A DNA stretch of 64,000 nt from contig CAZGKX010000002.1 of the NCBI GenBank assembly GCA_964525945.1, forward strand, positions 1-64,000. The letters run 5' to 3'. The DNA is from CAZGKX01 sp964525945. Its GTDB lineage: Bacteria > Pseudomonadota > Gammaproteobacteria > Legionellales > Legionellaceae. Made by a program: the position numbers and the translations under genes. Shown piece after piece: positions 1 through 8,894 of the stretch; positions within the stretch are counted from its first letter, which is position 1, and each line of letters starts with the position of its first letter. The notes beneath the pieces are model-generated. The model was given only the letters and a program-made list of their open reading frames with translations, searched no databases and was not told the DNA's origin.

Positions 1-155
1 AGAGTTAGATTACTATTATCCGATTAAAGTGCCCCCGGATTTGGGGTAGAGCCGAGATTTTTTAATGTCGAGAATCGCTGGTTTATCCACAAAGTACTAT
101 TGAATCGCTATAAATTTAGTTATGATGTATGCAGTGATGAATTGATGGTTGTTTG

Positions 156-2336
156 ATGCGAATTTTTGCCCTATACATTGTTCTTTTCCTAACACCTGCC
201 CTTTTGTGTGCCACGGATACCGGTATTTTATCCCAGTCACTGGACGATAAGCCTGTCCCTATAAAATCAGCGCATGATGTTACCATGCCACATGACAACA
301 GCATGGACAATTCGCCCCCCCCCATGGAACCCGAACAACCCTATACACCACCTTCAAAAACAGCAACAAAATTACTTTCTTCTAAAATATGGAATTTACG
401 CAACGCTGATATACGAGCGGTGATTGCAGAAGTATCCCGTGTGACCAAAAAGAATTTTCTCATTGATCCTCGCGTGCAAGGTAAAATCACCATCGTTTCC
501 AGCACCCCGATGTCCGATAAAGAACTTTACCAAGTCTTTTTATCGATGCTGCAAGTGTCGGGTTATGCCGCCATACCTAGCGGGGATATCATTAAAATTA
601 TCCCCAACATTGATGCCAGAACCCAATCCTCTGATTTACTGAATCAAATGAGAAGCCCACCGCAAGGTGATGACATGATGGTCCAAGTCATTCCGGTCCA
701 ATACGTGCCGTCTGAGCAACTTGTGCCCGTGTTACGTCCCCTGATGCCTCAATGGAGCAGCGTCACTGCCTACGGCCCCTCCAATATGCTCATTTTATCA
801 GGGCGCGCCAGCAACATCAGGCAATTGGCAAGCATTATCAAACAAGTGGACAGTTCCTCAGCCAACGGGATTGACATGGTGCCCTTGCACCACGCTTTGG
901 CCATGGACGTGGCCAATACCTTAAAAGACATTATTAAATCACAAACCAACGGCAACGCGCACAATCAACCCATGCTGGCCGCAGATGATCGAAGCAATTC
1001 CATCCTGTTAAGTGGGAGCAAAACCGATAGAATTCGTTTACGGCTGTTGATCGATCAGTTGGATCGACGCAACCCTGGTGTAACCAATAGCAATACCCAG
1101 GTCATTTACTTAAGTTATTTACGGGCAGTGGATTTAGTGCCTATTTTAGCCGGTATCGCCCAAGCTAGCTTCAGTGGCACAGTAGGCACCACCATTGGTA
1201 CAATCACCACCCCCGTGTTGGATAGCACCAACCCTGCAAGCATGTCGACCAACAGTGACTCCACCGGCACCCCACAACCGCAAATTGCCAGCAACTCCGC
1301 TGCCACGCCGAACACGACCGGTGCCAGCACTCAAAATGAAGGCACCAGCAAACCTACGGTGCAAATCATTGCCGAACCGAACACCAATTCCATCATCATC
1401 AATGCCCCAGCAACTTTAATACGTATGCTGAAATCAGTGATCATTCTGTTGGTCATCAAGCTTGCGCAATTGCTCATCGAATCCCTGGTTGCAGAAATCA
1501 ATGAAAGTGATTTCAATTCATTGGGCGTAGAATGGGGCAGTGTGAATCAAGCAACTTTGGCCAATGAACCATTTCAACCTGGTTTTGCGATTCTCAACTC
1601 CAAAACCACTATTGATCAGTTTCAAGCTCGAATATACGCACTGGCCAAGGTCAATAAAGCCAATATCCTTTCTACACCTTCCGTGGTCGTGTTGGATAAT
1701 CGACAAGCAAAAATTTTGATTGGCAAGCAAGTGTCGGTGGCGGCATCCTCCTACCCGAATAACGCCGCTGGCACGACAACCGCTAGCCCTTATACAACAT
1801 TTGATCGTGTCAATGTTGCATTGCATTTGTATGTGCGACCGCAAATAACGCGCGGCAAGGGTATTCAATTGCAAATTGATCAAGGCAATGACACCTTGGA
1901 AAATATCGATTCCACAAACACCACCCCCACATTTAACATCAGCGCCATTGTAACCTCAGTTCATGTAGAAAGCGGGGACATCATTGTATTAGGCGGGCTT
2001 GCTCAAGATAAACTGTCCAATGATGACAATGGCATTCCCGTTTTAGGCAACATTCCGGGGGTAGGCCGATTGTTCCAACACAATATTCGCAATCGCGAAA
2101 AAAAGGTGCTCATGGTGTTTATTCGACCCCATATTTTGCAAACAAAACAAGACGCGCTCTTTTTTACCAACGATAAATACAACCATGTGCGCGAAGATGA
2201 GCTCAATATGGTGCGGTATCAAGAACAATTTTACCCGCATGACAAAGACACCATTGCCCCTGCTTGGCATACGTCGCGTCTGCCCAAGCCTTTTTGCCGT
2301 ACCCCAAACTCCAATCCTCCGGCGATGACAAAATAA
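156..2336 (+). CDS. gspD: Type II secretion secretin GspD (LspD-like)
   Basis: Outer-membrane secretin that forms the exit channel of the type II secretion system. A hydrophobic signal peptide (MRIFALYIVLFLTPALLC) opens the protein. N0/N1-type domains follow (WNLRNADIRAVIAEVSRVT, FLIDPRVQGKITIVS), then repeated N-domains with the usual VIPVQYVPSEQLVPVLRPLM pattern, a Ser/Thr/Pro/Asn-rich insert near residues 355-410, and the C-terminal secretin domain (ILSTPSVVVLDNRQAKILIGKQV, quoted in part; VESGDIIVLGGL; FIRPHIL). A TTG lies just before the ATG; the ATG is preferred. The stop overlaps the gspE start (TAATG), so the two are translationally coupled. One oddity is the conserved segment near residue 425, usually like LDIRRAQV, which here reads LVIKLAQL. 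Length (726 aa) is normal. No other gsp gene is adjacent, and gspC lies 9 kb away, as in Legionella where lsp genes are scattered. Confidence 0.95.
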   Translation: MRIFALYIVLFLTPALLCATDTGILSQSLDDKPVPIKSAHDVTMPHDNSMDNSPPPMEPEQPYTPPSKTATKLLSSKIWNLRNADIRAVIAEVSRVTKKNFLIDPRVQGKITIVSSTPMSDKELYQVFLSMLQVSGYAAIPSGDIIKIIPNIDARTQSSDLLNQMRSPPQGDDMMVQVIPVQYVPSEQLVPVLRPLMPQWSSVTAYGPSNMLILSGRASNIRQLASIIKQVDSSSANGIDMVPLHHALAMDVANTLKDIIKSQTNGNAHNQPMLAADDRSNSILLSGSKTDRIRLRLLIDQLDRRNPGVTNSNTQVIYLSYLRAVDLVPILAGIAQASFSGTVGTTIGTITTPVLDSTNPASMSTNSDSTGTPQPQIASNSAATPNTTGASTQNEGTSKPTVQIIAEPNTNSIIINAPATLIRMLKSVIILLVIKLAQLLIESLVAEINESDFNSLGVEWGSVNQATLANEPFQPGFAILNSKTTIDQFQARIYALAKVNKANILSTPSVVVLDNRQAKILIGKQVSVAASSYPNNAAGTTTASPYTTFDRVNVALHLYVRPQITRGKGIQLQIDQGNDTLENIDSTNTTPTFNISAIVTSVHVESGDIIVLGGLAQDKLSNDDNGIPVLGNIPGVGRLFQHNIRNREKKVLMVFIRPHILQTKQDALFFTNDKYNHVREDELNMVRYQEQFYPHDKDTIAPAWHTSRLPKPFCRTPNSNPPAMTK

Positions 2337-3811
2337 TGGACAAGCAAAAGCGACTGCCTTACCTGTTTGCAAAAAATCAAGGTGTCGTGGCCACAAGCAT
2401 TGAACATTCAGGATCGGCTCTTGTTTACCATTTGCCCCTTACCCCATTGTCTGTTTTTGCAGAAGTGAAACGATTGTTGCAATGTGAAATGCACCTCAAA
2501 GAAGTGAATGCCACCGAATTTCAACAGCATTTAGCCCACTTTTACCAATCACAATCATCCATACTGGATGCAGCGGAAGGCATGGAAGAGGATCTGGATT
2601 TAATGAAATTGGCCGGGCAACTGCCCACCAGTGAAGATTTACTGGACAACCAAGATGATGCGCCCATTATCCGATTATTAAATGCATTGTTTACCCAAGC
2701 CATTAAACAACAAGCCTCCGATATTCACATTGAAACGTATGAAAATAGAGTGTTGGTGCGTAATCGCATTGATGGTGTGTTGCAAGAAGTACTGGAAATT
2801 CAACGGGGGATAGCACCCTTGGTGATTTCGCGGGTTAAAGTCATGGCGAAATTAGACATTGCTGAAAAGCGTGTTCCACAAGATGGGCGTATCGCGCTGC
2901 GAATCGGTGGCCACAACATTGATGTACGGGTTTCCACCCTACCTTCCAACCATGGCGAACGCATTGTGCTGCGTATTTTGGATCAACAATCCGCTCAATT
3001 GAATTTAAGCTTGTTAGGGATGCCCATCCACGCCCTTCGCATCACCCGTAAAATGATCGCTGAGCCTCATGGCATTTTATTGGTGACAGGCCCTACTGGC
3101 TCAGGCAAAACAACGTCATTGTATGCCATGCTCACCGAACTCAACCAAGTGACCCGCAATATTCTCACCATCGAAGATCCCATTGAGTATGATCTACCGG
3201 GGATTGGCCAAACGCAAGTGAACCCCAAAGTGCAAATGACTTTTGCTAAAGGGTTACGCGCTATTTTACGGCAAGATCCAGACGTGGTCATGATCGGTGA
3301 AATTCGCGATCTAGAAACCGCTGAGATCGCTGTTCAAGCCAGCCTTACTGGACATTTGGTGCTTTCCACATTGCACACCAACAGTGCACTGGGGGCATTG
3401 AATCGATTGCACGACATGGGGGTTGAATCGTTTTTATTGGCTTCTAGTATTGTCGGGTTAGTCGCGCAGCGTTTGGTTAGAAAATTATGCAATCATTGTA
3501 AAAAAAACCATTCTTTGCGTGATGATGAACGGGAATTAATGGGTGTTCTGGCAACAACGGATCTATCTTTGGTCTGCGAAGCACAGGGTTGCGATGAATG
3601 CAACCAATTAGGCTATCGAGGACGAACTGGGATTTATGAGTTAATTACAATTGATGAGACTTTACGCGGCATGATTCACCGCAATGAAAATGTGCAAACA
3701 ATGGAGCACTACATACGTGCGACTACTCCAAGTATTCGAGATGATGGTTTTAAGCGGGTATTAAACGGTGACACAACGCTGTCGGAAATATTGCGCGTCA
3801 CCAGTAATTAA
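2336..3811 (+). CDS. gspE: Type II secretion ATPase GspE
   Basis: Cytoplasmic hexameric ATPase that powers type II secretion pseudopilus assembly. The start is the ATG overlapping the gspD stop; upstream in-frame codons lie inside gspD. It has an N-terminal GspE/PilB domain, then Walker A GPTGSGKT at residues 252-259, Asp box and Walker B (DPDVVMIGEIRDLETAEIA), and the His box ASLTGHLVLSTLHTN. A tetracysteine zinc finger follows (CNHC near 385-388 and CDEC about 35 residues later), typical of GspE/PilB. At 491 aa it is full length. Coupling with gspD argues for GspE rather than PilB. Confidence 0.95.
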   Translation: MDKQKRLPYLFAKNQGVVATSIEHSGSALVYHLPLTPLSVFAEVKRLLQCEMHLKEVNATEFQQHLAHFYQSQSSILDAAEGMEEDLDLMKLAGQLPTSEDLLDNQDDAPIIRLLNALFTQAIKQQASDIHIETYENRVLVRNRIDGVLQEVLEIQRGIAPLVISRVKVMAKLDIAEKRVPQDGRIALRIGGHNIDVRVSTLPSNHGERIVLRILDQQSAQLNLSLLGMPIHALRITRKMIAEPHGILLVTGPTGSGKTTSLYAMLTELNQVTRNILTIEDPIEYDLPGIGQTQVNPKVQMTFAKGLRAILRQDPDVVMIGEIRDLETAEIAVQASLTGHLVLSTLHTNSALGALNRLHDMGVESFLLASSIVGLVAQRLVRKLCNHCKKNHSLRDDERELMGVLATTDLSLVCEAQGCDECNQLGYRGRTGIYELITIDETLRGMIHRNENVQTMEHYIRATTPSIRDDGFKRVLNGDTTLSEILRVTSN

Positions 3812-3826
3812 AATTAAAACGAGGGC

Positions 3827-4927
3827 ATGATGACTGACACAACAGTATTATTTCAATCCTTTCAACTGGGGAACCTGACTCTGAAAAACCGAATTGCAAT
3901 GGCACCTTTGACCAGAAGCAGAGCCTTGCATGGCTCGGATGCACCGAGCCCTTTAAATGCGCGCTATTACGAACAACGTGCCGATGCAGGGTTAATTATT
4001 TCAGAAGCCACACAAATTTCACCAACGGCTAAAGGTTATATTTGGACGCCAGGGATTTATTCTGAACAACAGCTGGAAGGCTGGTCCCTCGTCACGGAGG
4101 CAGTGCACGCCAGAAATGGGGCTATATTTGCACAATTGTGGCATGTCGGTCGTGTGTCTCACCCCGCTCACCAACCCAACGCTGAAAAGCCAGTGGCACC
4201 TTCTGCCATTATCCCTCCTGGTTTAAAAACACTTTTGGAGAATGGGGAGCTGGTTGAACTTGAAACACCACGCGCGTTGGCTTTGGATGAAATAGCACAC
4301 GTGATTCAAGATTATCGAACTGCAGCGCGTCATGCGGTCAACGCCGGGTTTGACGGCGTAGAAATTCACGCGGCCAATGGCTATCTCCTTCAACAATTCC
4401 TGAGCGACAGCTCAAACCTACGCAACGATAACTATGGAGGCTCGGTGGCAAATCGCATGCGCCTCACCCTGGAAGTCGCAGCCGCAGTCGTCGATGAAAT
4501 AGGCGCGCACCGCACAGGGATACGCCTTTCGCCGGTAACACCGTCCAATCAAGCGGTAGACAGCAACCCTCAAGAGGTTTATTTTCCGTTGGTTCGCGAA
4601 TTGGATCGGCTCGAGTTGGCGTATATCCATGTCGTGGAAGGAGCCACAGGCGGTGATCGTGATATTGCACCTTTTGATTACCATGCCTTACGGCAAGAAT
4701 TTAAAGGGGCCTGGATAGTTAACAACGGTTACACCAAAGAAATGGCAATTGACGCCATCGCGAGTGGTTATGCTGATCTAGTCGCTTTTGGTAGGCCTTT
4801 TATTGCCAACCCAGATTTAGTGACACGCTTTAAGAACAATGCTGTTTTATCGGCTTTAGACCCTGCAACGTTGTATGGCGGAACAGAAAAAGGCTACACG
4901 GACTATCCAGCATACGTTGAAAAATAG
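3827..4927 (+). CDS. Old yellow enzyme family ene-reductase (NemA-like)
   Basis: FMN-dependent NAD(P)H:alkene oxidoreductase of the old yellow enzyme family, cytoplasmic. The TIM barrel starts with LGNLTLKNRIAMAPLTRSRA and carries the substrate-binding H-x2-N pair (GVEIHAANGYLLQQF), the flavin-site motif WHVGRVSHP, the family signature SNLRNDNYGGSVANR, and the late phosphate-binding segment VAFGRPFIANPDL. At about 365 aa it matches NemA and N-ethylmaleimide or xenobiotic reductases. Two consecutive ATG codons could start it; the second sits better behind GAGGG. It follows gspE by 15 bases and may be read through from it, but no functional link is evident. The physiological substrate cannot be inferred. 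Confidence 0.93.
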   Translation: MMTDTTVLFQSFQLGNLTLKNRIAMAPLTRSRALHGSDAPSPLNARYYEQRADAGLIISEATQISPTAKGYIWTPGIYSEQQLEGWSLVTEAVHARNGAIFAQLWHVGRVSHPAHQPNAEKPVAPSAIIPPGLKTLLENGELVELETPRALALDEIAHVIQDYRTAARHAVNAGFDGVEIHAANGYLLQQFLSDSSNLRNDNYGGSVANRMRLTLEVAAAVVDEIGAHRTGIRLSPVTPSNQAVDSNPQEVYFPLVRELDRLELAYIHVVEGATGGDRDIAPFDYHALRQEFKGAWIVNNGYTKEMAIDAIASGYADLVAFGRPFIANPDLVTRFKNNAVLSALDPATLYGGTEKGYTDYPAYVEK

Positions 4928-4957
4928 GATTGTTTTACATATCACGCTCCGCAAGGA

Positions 4958-5023
4958 CACTGGATCAACTATGTCTCAACCAATATTTTTAAAGATGTTG
5001 GTTGAGACATAGTTGATCCAGTG
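4958..5023. repeat. Perfect 26-bp inverted repeat (long hairpin)
   Basis: Two 26-base arms (4958-4983 and 4998-5023, beginning CACTGGATCAACTATGTCTC) are exact reverse complements around a 14-base AT-rich loop. It lies between the convergent ends of the ene-reductase and recO genes, so it probably blocks transcription from both sides. No T-tract follows on either strand, so it is not a classical intrinsic terminator. The arms have no second copy that I can see in the window. Confidence 0.85.
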
Positions 5024-5063
5024 ACTTTATGCGATGCCTCGCATTGTTGCCACATCTTCCTGG

Positions 5064-5762
5064 TCATGAAAACAATGCTCTTGATTTAAGTGCACGACCG
5101 TCCAAGGCATGATCAATAGCTCTACGCATGATCCATTTTGCTGCTTTCAGAACAGCCGGTTCATGCAGTAATCCGTCTGCAAAGGCCAAAATATGCTCTC
5201 CCTGGATGCCGCGCTCAGCCACAATAAATCCTTCGCCAGCAAGCAATTGGTAGCGCTTCTCACAAGCAATTGGCAGGTGGGTTTGCGCGTCATGGGTAAG
5301 CGACATGGCATAGCCACATTCTGTTAACAAGGTCCATTCAAAACGGCGCAGGCTTGCTTCCATAACCAATGGTTGCGGGCATTGCGCTAACGCGTCCAGA
5401 GTCGATTGATAACGATCAAATAATTCAGGATAAGGGTCCTGGGCATGAAGAACATGGTGCAGCAATTCATTGAGGTACAATCCAGCAAACAACGTGGAGC
5501 CGGGGAGGTGCAGAGGTGTTGCGGTTATTTCCAGTTGGCAGACGTAATGCCTCTCACGCACTGCGTTAAACCCCACCCATAAAGGGGTAAAGGCTTGCAA
5601 GAGGGCTTGTTTTTTGGGGGTGCGCCCTCCTTTGCACAATCCCTGGACCAGTCCTTTTTCACGGGTAAAAAAAGTGACTTCGGCACTGGTGTCTCCAGAC
5701 CAACGTTTGTGCAATACCCAAGCGTCAATGATCGTAACCCAATTGCTTGAGCACACGCTCAT
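5064..5762 (-). CDS. recO: DNA repair protein RecO
   Basis: RecO of the RecFOR pathway, which helps load RecA on SSB-coated single-stranded DNA. The N-terminal OB-fold has the typical opening IIDAWVLHKRWSGDTSAEVTF followed by FTREKGLVQGLCKGGR. The helical C-terminal half contains LYLNELLHHVL and RRFEWTLLTECGYA. At 232 aa it is normal for the family. The most upstream ATG lies inside the 3' end of era, giving a 38-base overlap, and no better internal ATG precedes the conserved N-terminus. The era-recO order is the standard gammaproteobacterial arrangement and implies cotranscription. Confidence 0.93.
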   Translation of the reverse strand: MSVCSSNWVTIIDAWVLHKRWSGDTSAEVTFFTREKGLVQGLCKGGRTPKKQALLQAFTPLWVGFNAVRERHYVCQLEITATPLHLPGSTLFAGLYLNELLHHVLHAQDPYPELFDRYQSTLDALAQCPQPLVMEASLRRFEWTLLTECGYAMSLTHDAQTHLPIACEKRYQLLAGEGFIVAERGIQGEHILAFADGLLHEPAVLKAAKWIMRRAIDHALDGRALKSRALFS

Positions 5763-6612
5763 TGTCAGACCAGCCCGACTTCACCTTGCACCAACACTGT
5801 AAAAATACTTTTTTCCCCAGCAACTCTTCCATGTCTTTGCGAGCATTGGTCGCCATTTCTTTTAATTTTGTTCCTTTATCACCAATAATCATGGCTTTGT
5901 GGCTCGTTTTCTCCACTAAAATAAGCGCATGTATTTTAATGACATTGCCTTCATCTTTATACGATTCGATGTCAACCGTCGTTGAATAGGGAAGCTCTTG
6001 GCCACAAAGACGAAAAATTTTCTCACGCAACAATTCCGCACATAAAAACCGAATGGGTCTATCAGTGAATTGATCCGCATCAAATAAGTGAGGGCTTTCC
6101 GGCAACATGCTTTGTAATTTCTGATGCAACGTATCAACTTGGACGCCCGTTTTGGCCGATAAAGGGATCATGGCAGCAAACGCATGGCGTTTACCCATTT
6201 CTTCTAACCAAGGCAAAAGTTGCGTTTTATCATCAATTTTATCCACTTTGTTGATGACCAAAAAACAAGGCACTTCTGCTTGCTTGATCAATTGCAACAC
6301 ATATTCATCTTCGTCTTGCCAATGGGTGCCGTCCACCACAAATGCCACTGCATCGACATCGCCCAAAGTGCTGGTGGCCGCCTTATTCATCAAGCGGTTC
6401 ATCGTTTTTTTAGATCCTTGATGAATACCCGGTGTATCCACATACACAAATTGATAATCACCGTCCGTTCGTATTCCTAAAATACTATGCCGAGTGGTCT
6501 GTGGTTTGCGGGAGGTGATGCTTAATTTTTGTTGTAAAATGCGATTAAGCAAGGTGGATTTGCCCACATTAGGCCGACCAACCAGGGCAATGTATCCACA
6601 ATAAGTTGTCAT
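5725..6612 (-). CDS. era: GTPase Era
   Basis: Essential GTPase that binds the 3' end of 16S rRNA during 30S maturation. G1 is GRPNVGKSTLLNRIL, G3 is DTPGIH, G4 is NKVD, and a C-terminal KH domain contains IIGDKGTKLKEMATNARKDM. At 295 aa it is full length. It starts at an ATG behind AGGAT and overlaps recO. The upstream partner rnc (RNase III) is not present in this window. Confidence 0.96.
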   Translation of the reverse strand: MTTYCGYIALVGRPNVGKSTLLNRILQQKLSITSRKPQTTRHSILGIRTDGDYQFVYVDTPGIHQGSKKTMNRLMNKAATSTLGDVDAVAFVVDGTHWQDEDEYVLQLIKQAEVPCFLVINKVDKIDDKTQLLPWLEEMGKRHAFAAMIPLSAKTGVQVDTLHQKLQSMLPESPHLFDADQFTDRPIRFLCAELLREKIFRLCGQELPYSTTVDIESYKDEGNVIKIHALILVEKTSHKAMIIGDKGTKLKEMATNARKDMEELLGKKVFLQCWCKVKSGWSDNERVLKQLGYDH

Positions 6613-6699
6613 TCAATCATATCCTGTTTATTTTTGAGTCATTTTATCAGTTCGATCAAGGGATTACCAGTATTTGTAATTGATTAAAATAAATGCAGA

Positions 6700-6728
6700 T
6701 TGAAATTTATGTTGTAATTATGTACAAT
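6700..6728 (+). promoter_or_regulatory. Sigma-70-type promoter for the orphan gene at 6759
   Basis: TTGAAA (6700-6705) and TACAAT (6723-6728) are separated by exactly 17 bases. The position supports the downstream ATG preceded by GGAGAG as the true start, since longer reading frames would begin inside the promoter. Confidence 0.6.
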
Positions 6729-6758
6729 GCATCTCAATATTCATCTCGTGGAGAGATC

Positions 6759-8330
6759 ATGGCTAAAACGTTAGAGACTATTGTGGAAGACACATTGATG
6801 GAAATAAATGCTTTGGTGCGCATGAAAAACCCGTCTTCCCCCAAAATAACCAAGAAAATAACCAAAATATTAAACACTGCATTCAAAGAGGCTTACCAGT
6901 CTGGTCAATGCAAAGCTCTTTATAAAAAATTAGCACTCCAGCTACACAGTGATAAACTCTCTACAAACAAAGACACCGCCTTAAAAGATTTTCTAAATTT
7001 GCACCATGACGATGGTGTGAATGTTCTCATGCAACTTCTTGTTCCAGCCTACGAGCCCTATCGTGAAAGCTGGCTGAACAAAATTATCAATGATCCTACG
7101 ACCCAGTTTGCTGAATATGTGACAATGTCAGCAACGAAAATGGGGGAAAGATACCCAACTATTCTAGCCGCACTCACAATAATAGTGTACGTGTTGGGTG
7201 TAGTAGCCATTGGCCTAGCAACAATGATTGCTTTGATACCGTCTATAATAGCTGAAATTGGACTAAACGTTGCTTCAACAATAGAACATTTTTTCATCAA
7301 TCTTCTGACTAATTCTGAATATGAGAATGCTGTGCAAAACGATGACGATTTTGAATGGAAAGCGGCAAAAGAATTTCTTACCACCCAGGACAGTACCTTC
7401 GACGCAACCGATCGGGAGTTCACTCTGAATGAATTGGAGACATTTTTTAGAAATGAAATTTTAAATGAATACAAGCAAACTTTGATGGAAGAATTAAAAG
7501 CAATTTTTAACCAAAACAACATCGACATCTCCGATTTGAGTGACGAAGATTTACTGACGCATAAAAATGCCCATACTTTAGCTCCGCATATTTTGAATCA
7601 ATTTAACTGGAGTGATGAAGAGTTACTAGGATACAGAGACACACAACCTGGCGTGATCGCAACAAACCTCCTCATTCAAGAAAAAATAGAGGCCTTAAAA
7701 AATAATCAAATCGCTCAAAACAATCAAGGATTTAATCATATTCGCCTTCTTCTCAAAGGAGTTTACAGCAACATCTTTCGTCCATTGCCCAAAGGGCCTT
7801 TAAATGTTATTGGGGCTTTTGGCCTGCGAACCATGCAAACCTTGTTGATGATCCCTGTGTTACCGGTTGCTCTTGGTATAGAGGCTTTAAGAGCTGTAAA
7901 TACAATGATCGTAAACCTAGTGTTTGGAGCGGCATTGGTAAGCTTAGTAACATTGACTCTCGCAGTCACAACCCCTCTTATTCCAACGGATATCTATCGT
8001 TATTTCTTTGCGACCGAACAGGAAGAAGATGATGATGACGCGGAAGAACAAGCAGAGAATGATTTAGAGGATGACGAGAGATACGTTTCAATTGCTGAGC
8101 GTACCGACCAAGTGATCGCGGGCCTCAATTCCCATGCCAATATGTTGCATAAAATGCGAGCAAATATGAATGCCCCAAAAGAAGTTGATGAAATATCGAG
8201 TGACAACCCCATTTACGCCCCTCTTTTTGTGGATCCAACCCGTCAAGGAGCGGTAAACCAAACGGCTGAATATGAACCGTCTTCCCACCGCAGCATGAGT
8301 CGTAGTTCTTCTTTTGGGGCTATAGATTAA
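6759..8330 (+). CDS. Orphan membrane protein with J-domain-like segment; candidate effector
   Basis: A 523-aa protein I do not recognise as a whole. The start is the ATG 8 bases after GGAGAG. Residues 54-80 (LYKKLALQLHSDKL and following) resemble J-domain helix II and loop, but the HPD triad reads HSD at 63-65. A hydrophobic hairpin-like region lies around residues 130-170 and a second, longer one around 360-430. Between them is an acidic helical region. After the second region comes an extremely acidic stretch (EEDDDDAEEQAENDLEDDE), then a Ser-rich tail ending MSRSSSFGAID. Membrane hairpins plus a polar, Ser-rich C-terminus fit Dot/Icm substrates, but translocation is an inference. It has its own promoter and stands alone. 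Changed HPD means co-chaperone activity should not be assumed. Confidence 0.75.
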   Translation: MAKTLETIVEDTLMEINALVRMKNPSSPKITKKITKILNTAFKEAYQSGQCKALYKKLALQLHSDKLSTNKDTALKDFLNLHHDDGVNVLMQLLVPAYEPYRESWLNKIINDPTTQFAEYVTMSATKMGERYPTILAALTIIVYVLGVVAIGLATMIALIPSIIAEIGLNVASTIEHFFINLLTNSEYENAVQNDDDFEWKAAKEFLTTQDSTFDATDREFTLNELETFFRNEILNEYKQTLMEELKAIFNQNNIDISDLSDEDLLTHKNAHTLAPHILNQFNWSDEELLGYRDTQPGVIATNLLIQEKIEALKNNQIAQNNQGFNHIRLLLKGVYSNIFRPLPKGPLNVIGAFGLRTMQTLLMIPVLPVALGIEALRAVNTMIVNLVFGAALVSLVTLTLAVTTPLIPTDIYRYFFATEQEEDDDDAEEQAENDLEDDERYVSIAERTDQVIAGLNSHANMLHKMRANMNAPKEVDEISSDNPIYAPLFVDPTRQGAVNQTAEYEPSSHRSMSRSSSFGAID

Positions 8331-8343
8331 CCCTGCTTTACTC

Positions 8344-8389
8344 CTGCCCCACATGTCCCTATGATATAAGTTGACCAGGGATGGGGCAG
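8344..8389 (+). promoter_or_regulatory. Hairpin covering the pilin ribosome-binding site
   Basis: CTGCCCCA (8344-8351) plus TCCCT (8356-8360) pair with AGGGATGGGGCAG (8377-8389). The 3' arm holds the only purine-rich stretch (GGGG) upstream of the pilin ATG, which starts four bases later. It could terminate transcription from the upstream gene or limit pilin translation; no T-tract follows. Confidence 0.45.
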
Positions 8390-8392
8390 CTT

Positions 8393-8824
8393 ATGAAAAA
8401 TGGATTTTCACTGATTGAATTGCTAATAAGCATCAGTATTGCAGCCCTTCTTCTTGCATTGGCTTATCCTTCTTACCAAAATTACTTGACACGAACGCAC
8501 CGTTTGGACGGACAAATGGCTTTGTTTGAATTGGCCAATCGTTTGGAAATATATTATTTAAACAACCATACTTACACAGGAGCAACCCTTGCGACTGGAC
8601 AAGCCACTGATGTTGCAAGCCGTGATAGCTCACCCGAAGCATGGTATCGGTTGCAGATCGTAAACGCCTCGGATTCAGCCTATACCGTCTATGCAACGCC
8701 GATGCGTGCTCAAGAAAATGATAGGCAATGCGAGTCATTGACGTTGAATAATTTGGGCATAAAAGCCATCACCCGCGGCCCCACAGGAGAACCGCAAGGA
8801 ACCCCACAACAATGTTGGCATTGA
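8393..8824 (+). CDS. pilE: Type IV pilin (PilE-like)
   Basis: Major or minor type IV pilin subunit. The ATG opens MKNGFSLIELLISISI, a class III prepilin leader with PilD cleavage expected between Gly4 and Phe5 and the usual Glu5 of the mature protein. The hydrophobic alpha-1 segment is followed by PSYQNYLTRTHRLDGQMAL, typical of PilE-like pilins, and a C-terminal disulfide pair is possible (Cys in RQCESL and in the final QQCWH). At 143 aa it is compact. It stands apart from the pilVWX-like cluster 19 kb away. A short upstream in-frame ATG would add MGQL, which spoils the leader. Confidence 0.9.
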   Translation: MKNGFSLIELLISISIAALLLALAYPSYQNYLTRTHRLDGQMALFELANRLEIYYLNNHTYTGATLATGQATDVASRDSSPEAWYRLQIVNASDSAYTVYATPMRAQENDRQCESLTLNNLGIKAITRGPTGEPQGTPQQCWH

Positions 8825-8829
8825 CACAC

Positions 8830-8853
8830 TCGAGCCGCGACCATAAGGGGTTG
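8830..8853 (+). repeat. Copy of REP-like repeat family A
   Basis: TCGAGCCGCGACCATAAGGG is close to the window consensus CCGAGCCGCGACCGTAAGGG. It lies just after the pilin stop, between convergent genes. Other copies are near 30.7, 36.7, 38.2 and 52.3 kb. Confidence 0.65.
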
Positions 8854-8894
8854 GGATGATATGAAGAGTGGTTGTCGTCGGAAGGCATCGTCAA

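Noticed and set aside
1518..1883. A 121-codon antisense ORF inside gspD
   Set aside because: It lies wholly opposite a strongly conserved gene, has no ribosome-binding site or recognisable product, and its composition reflects the codon use of the sense strand.
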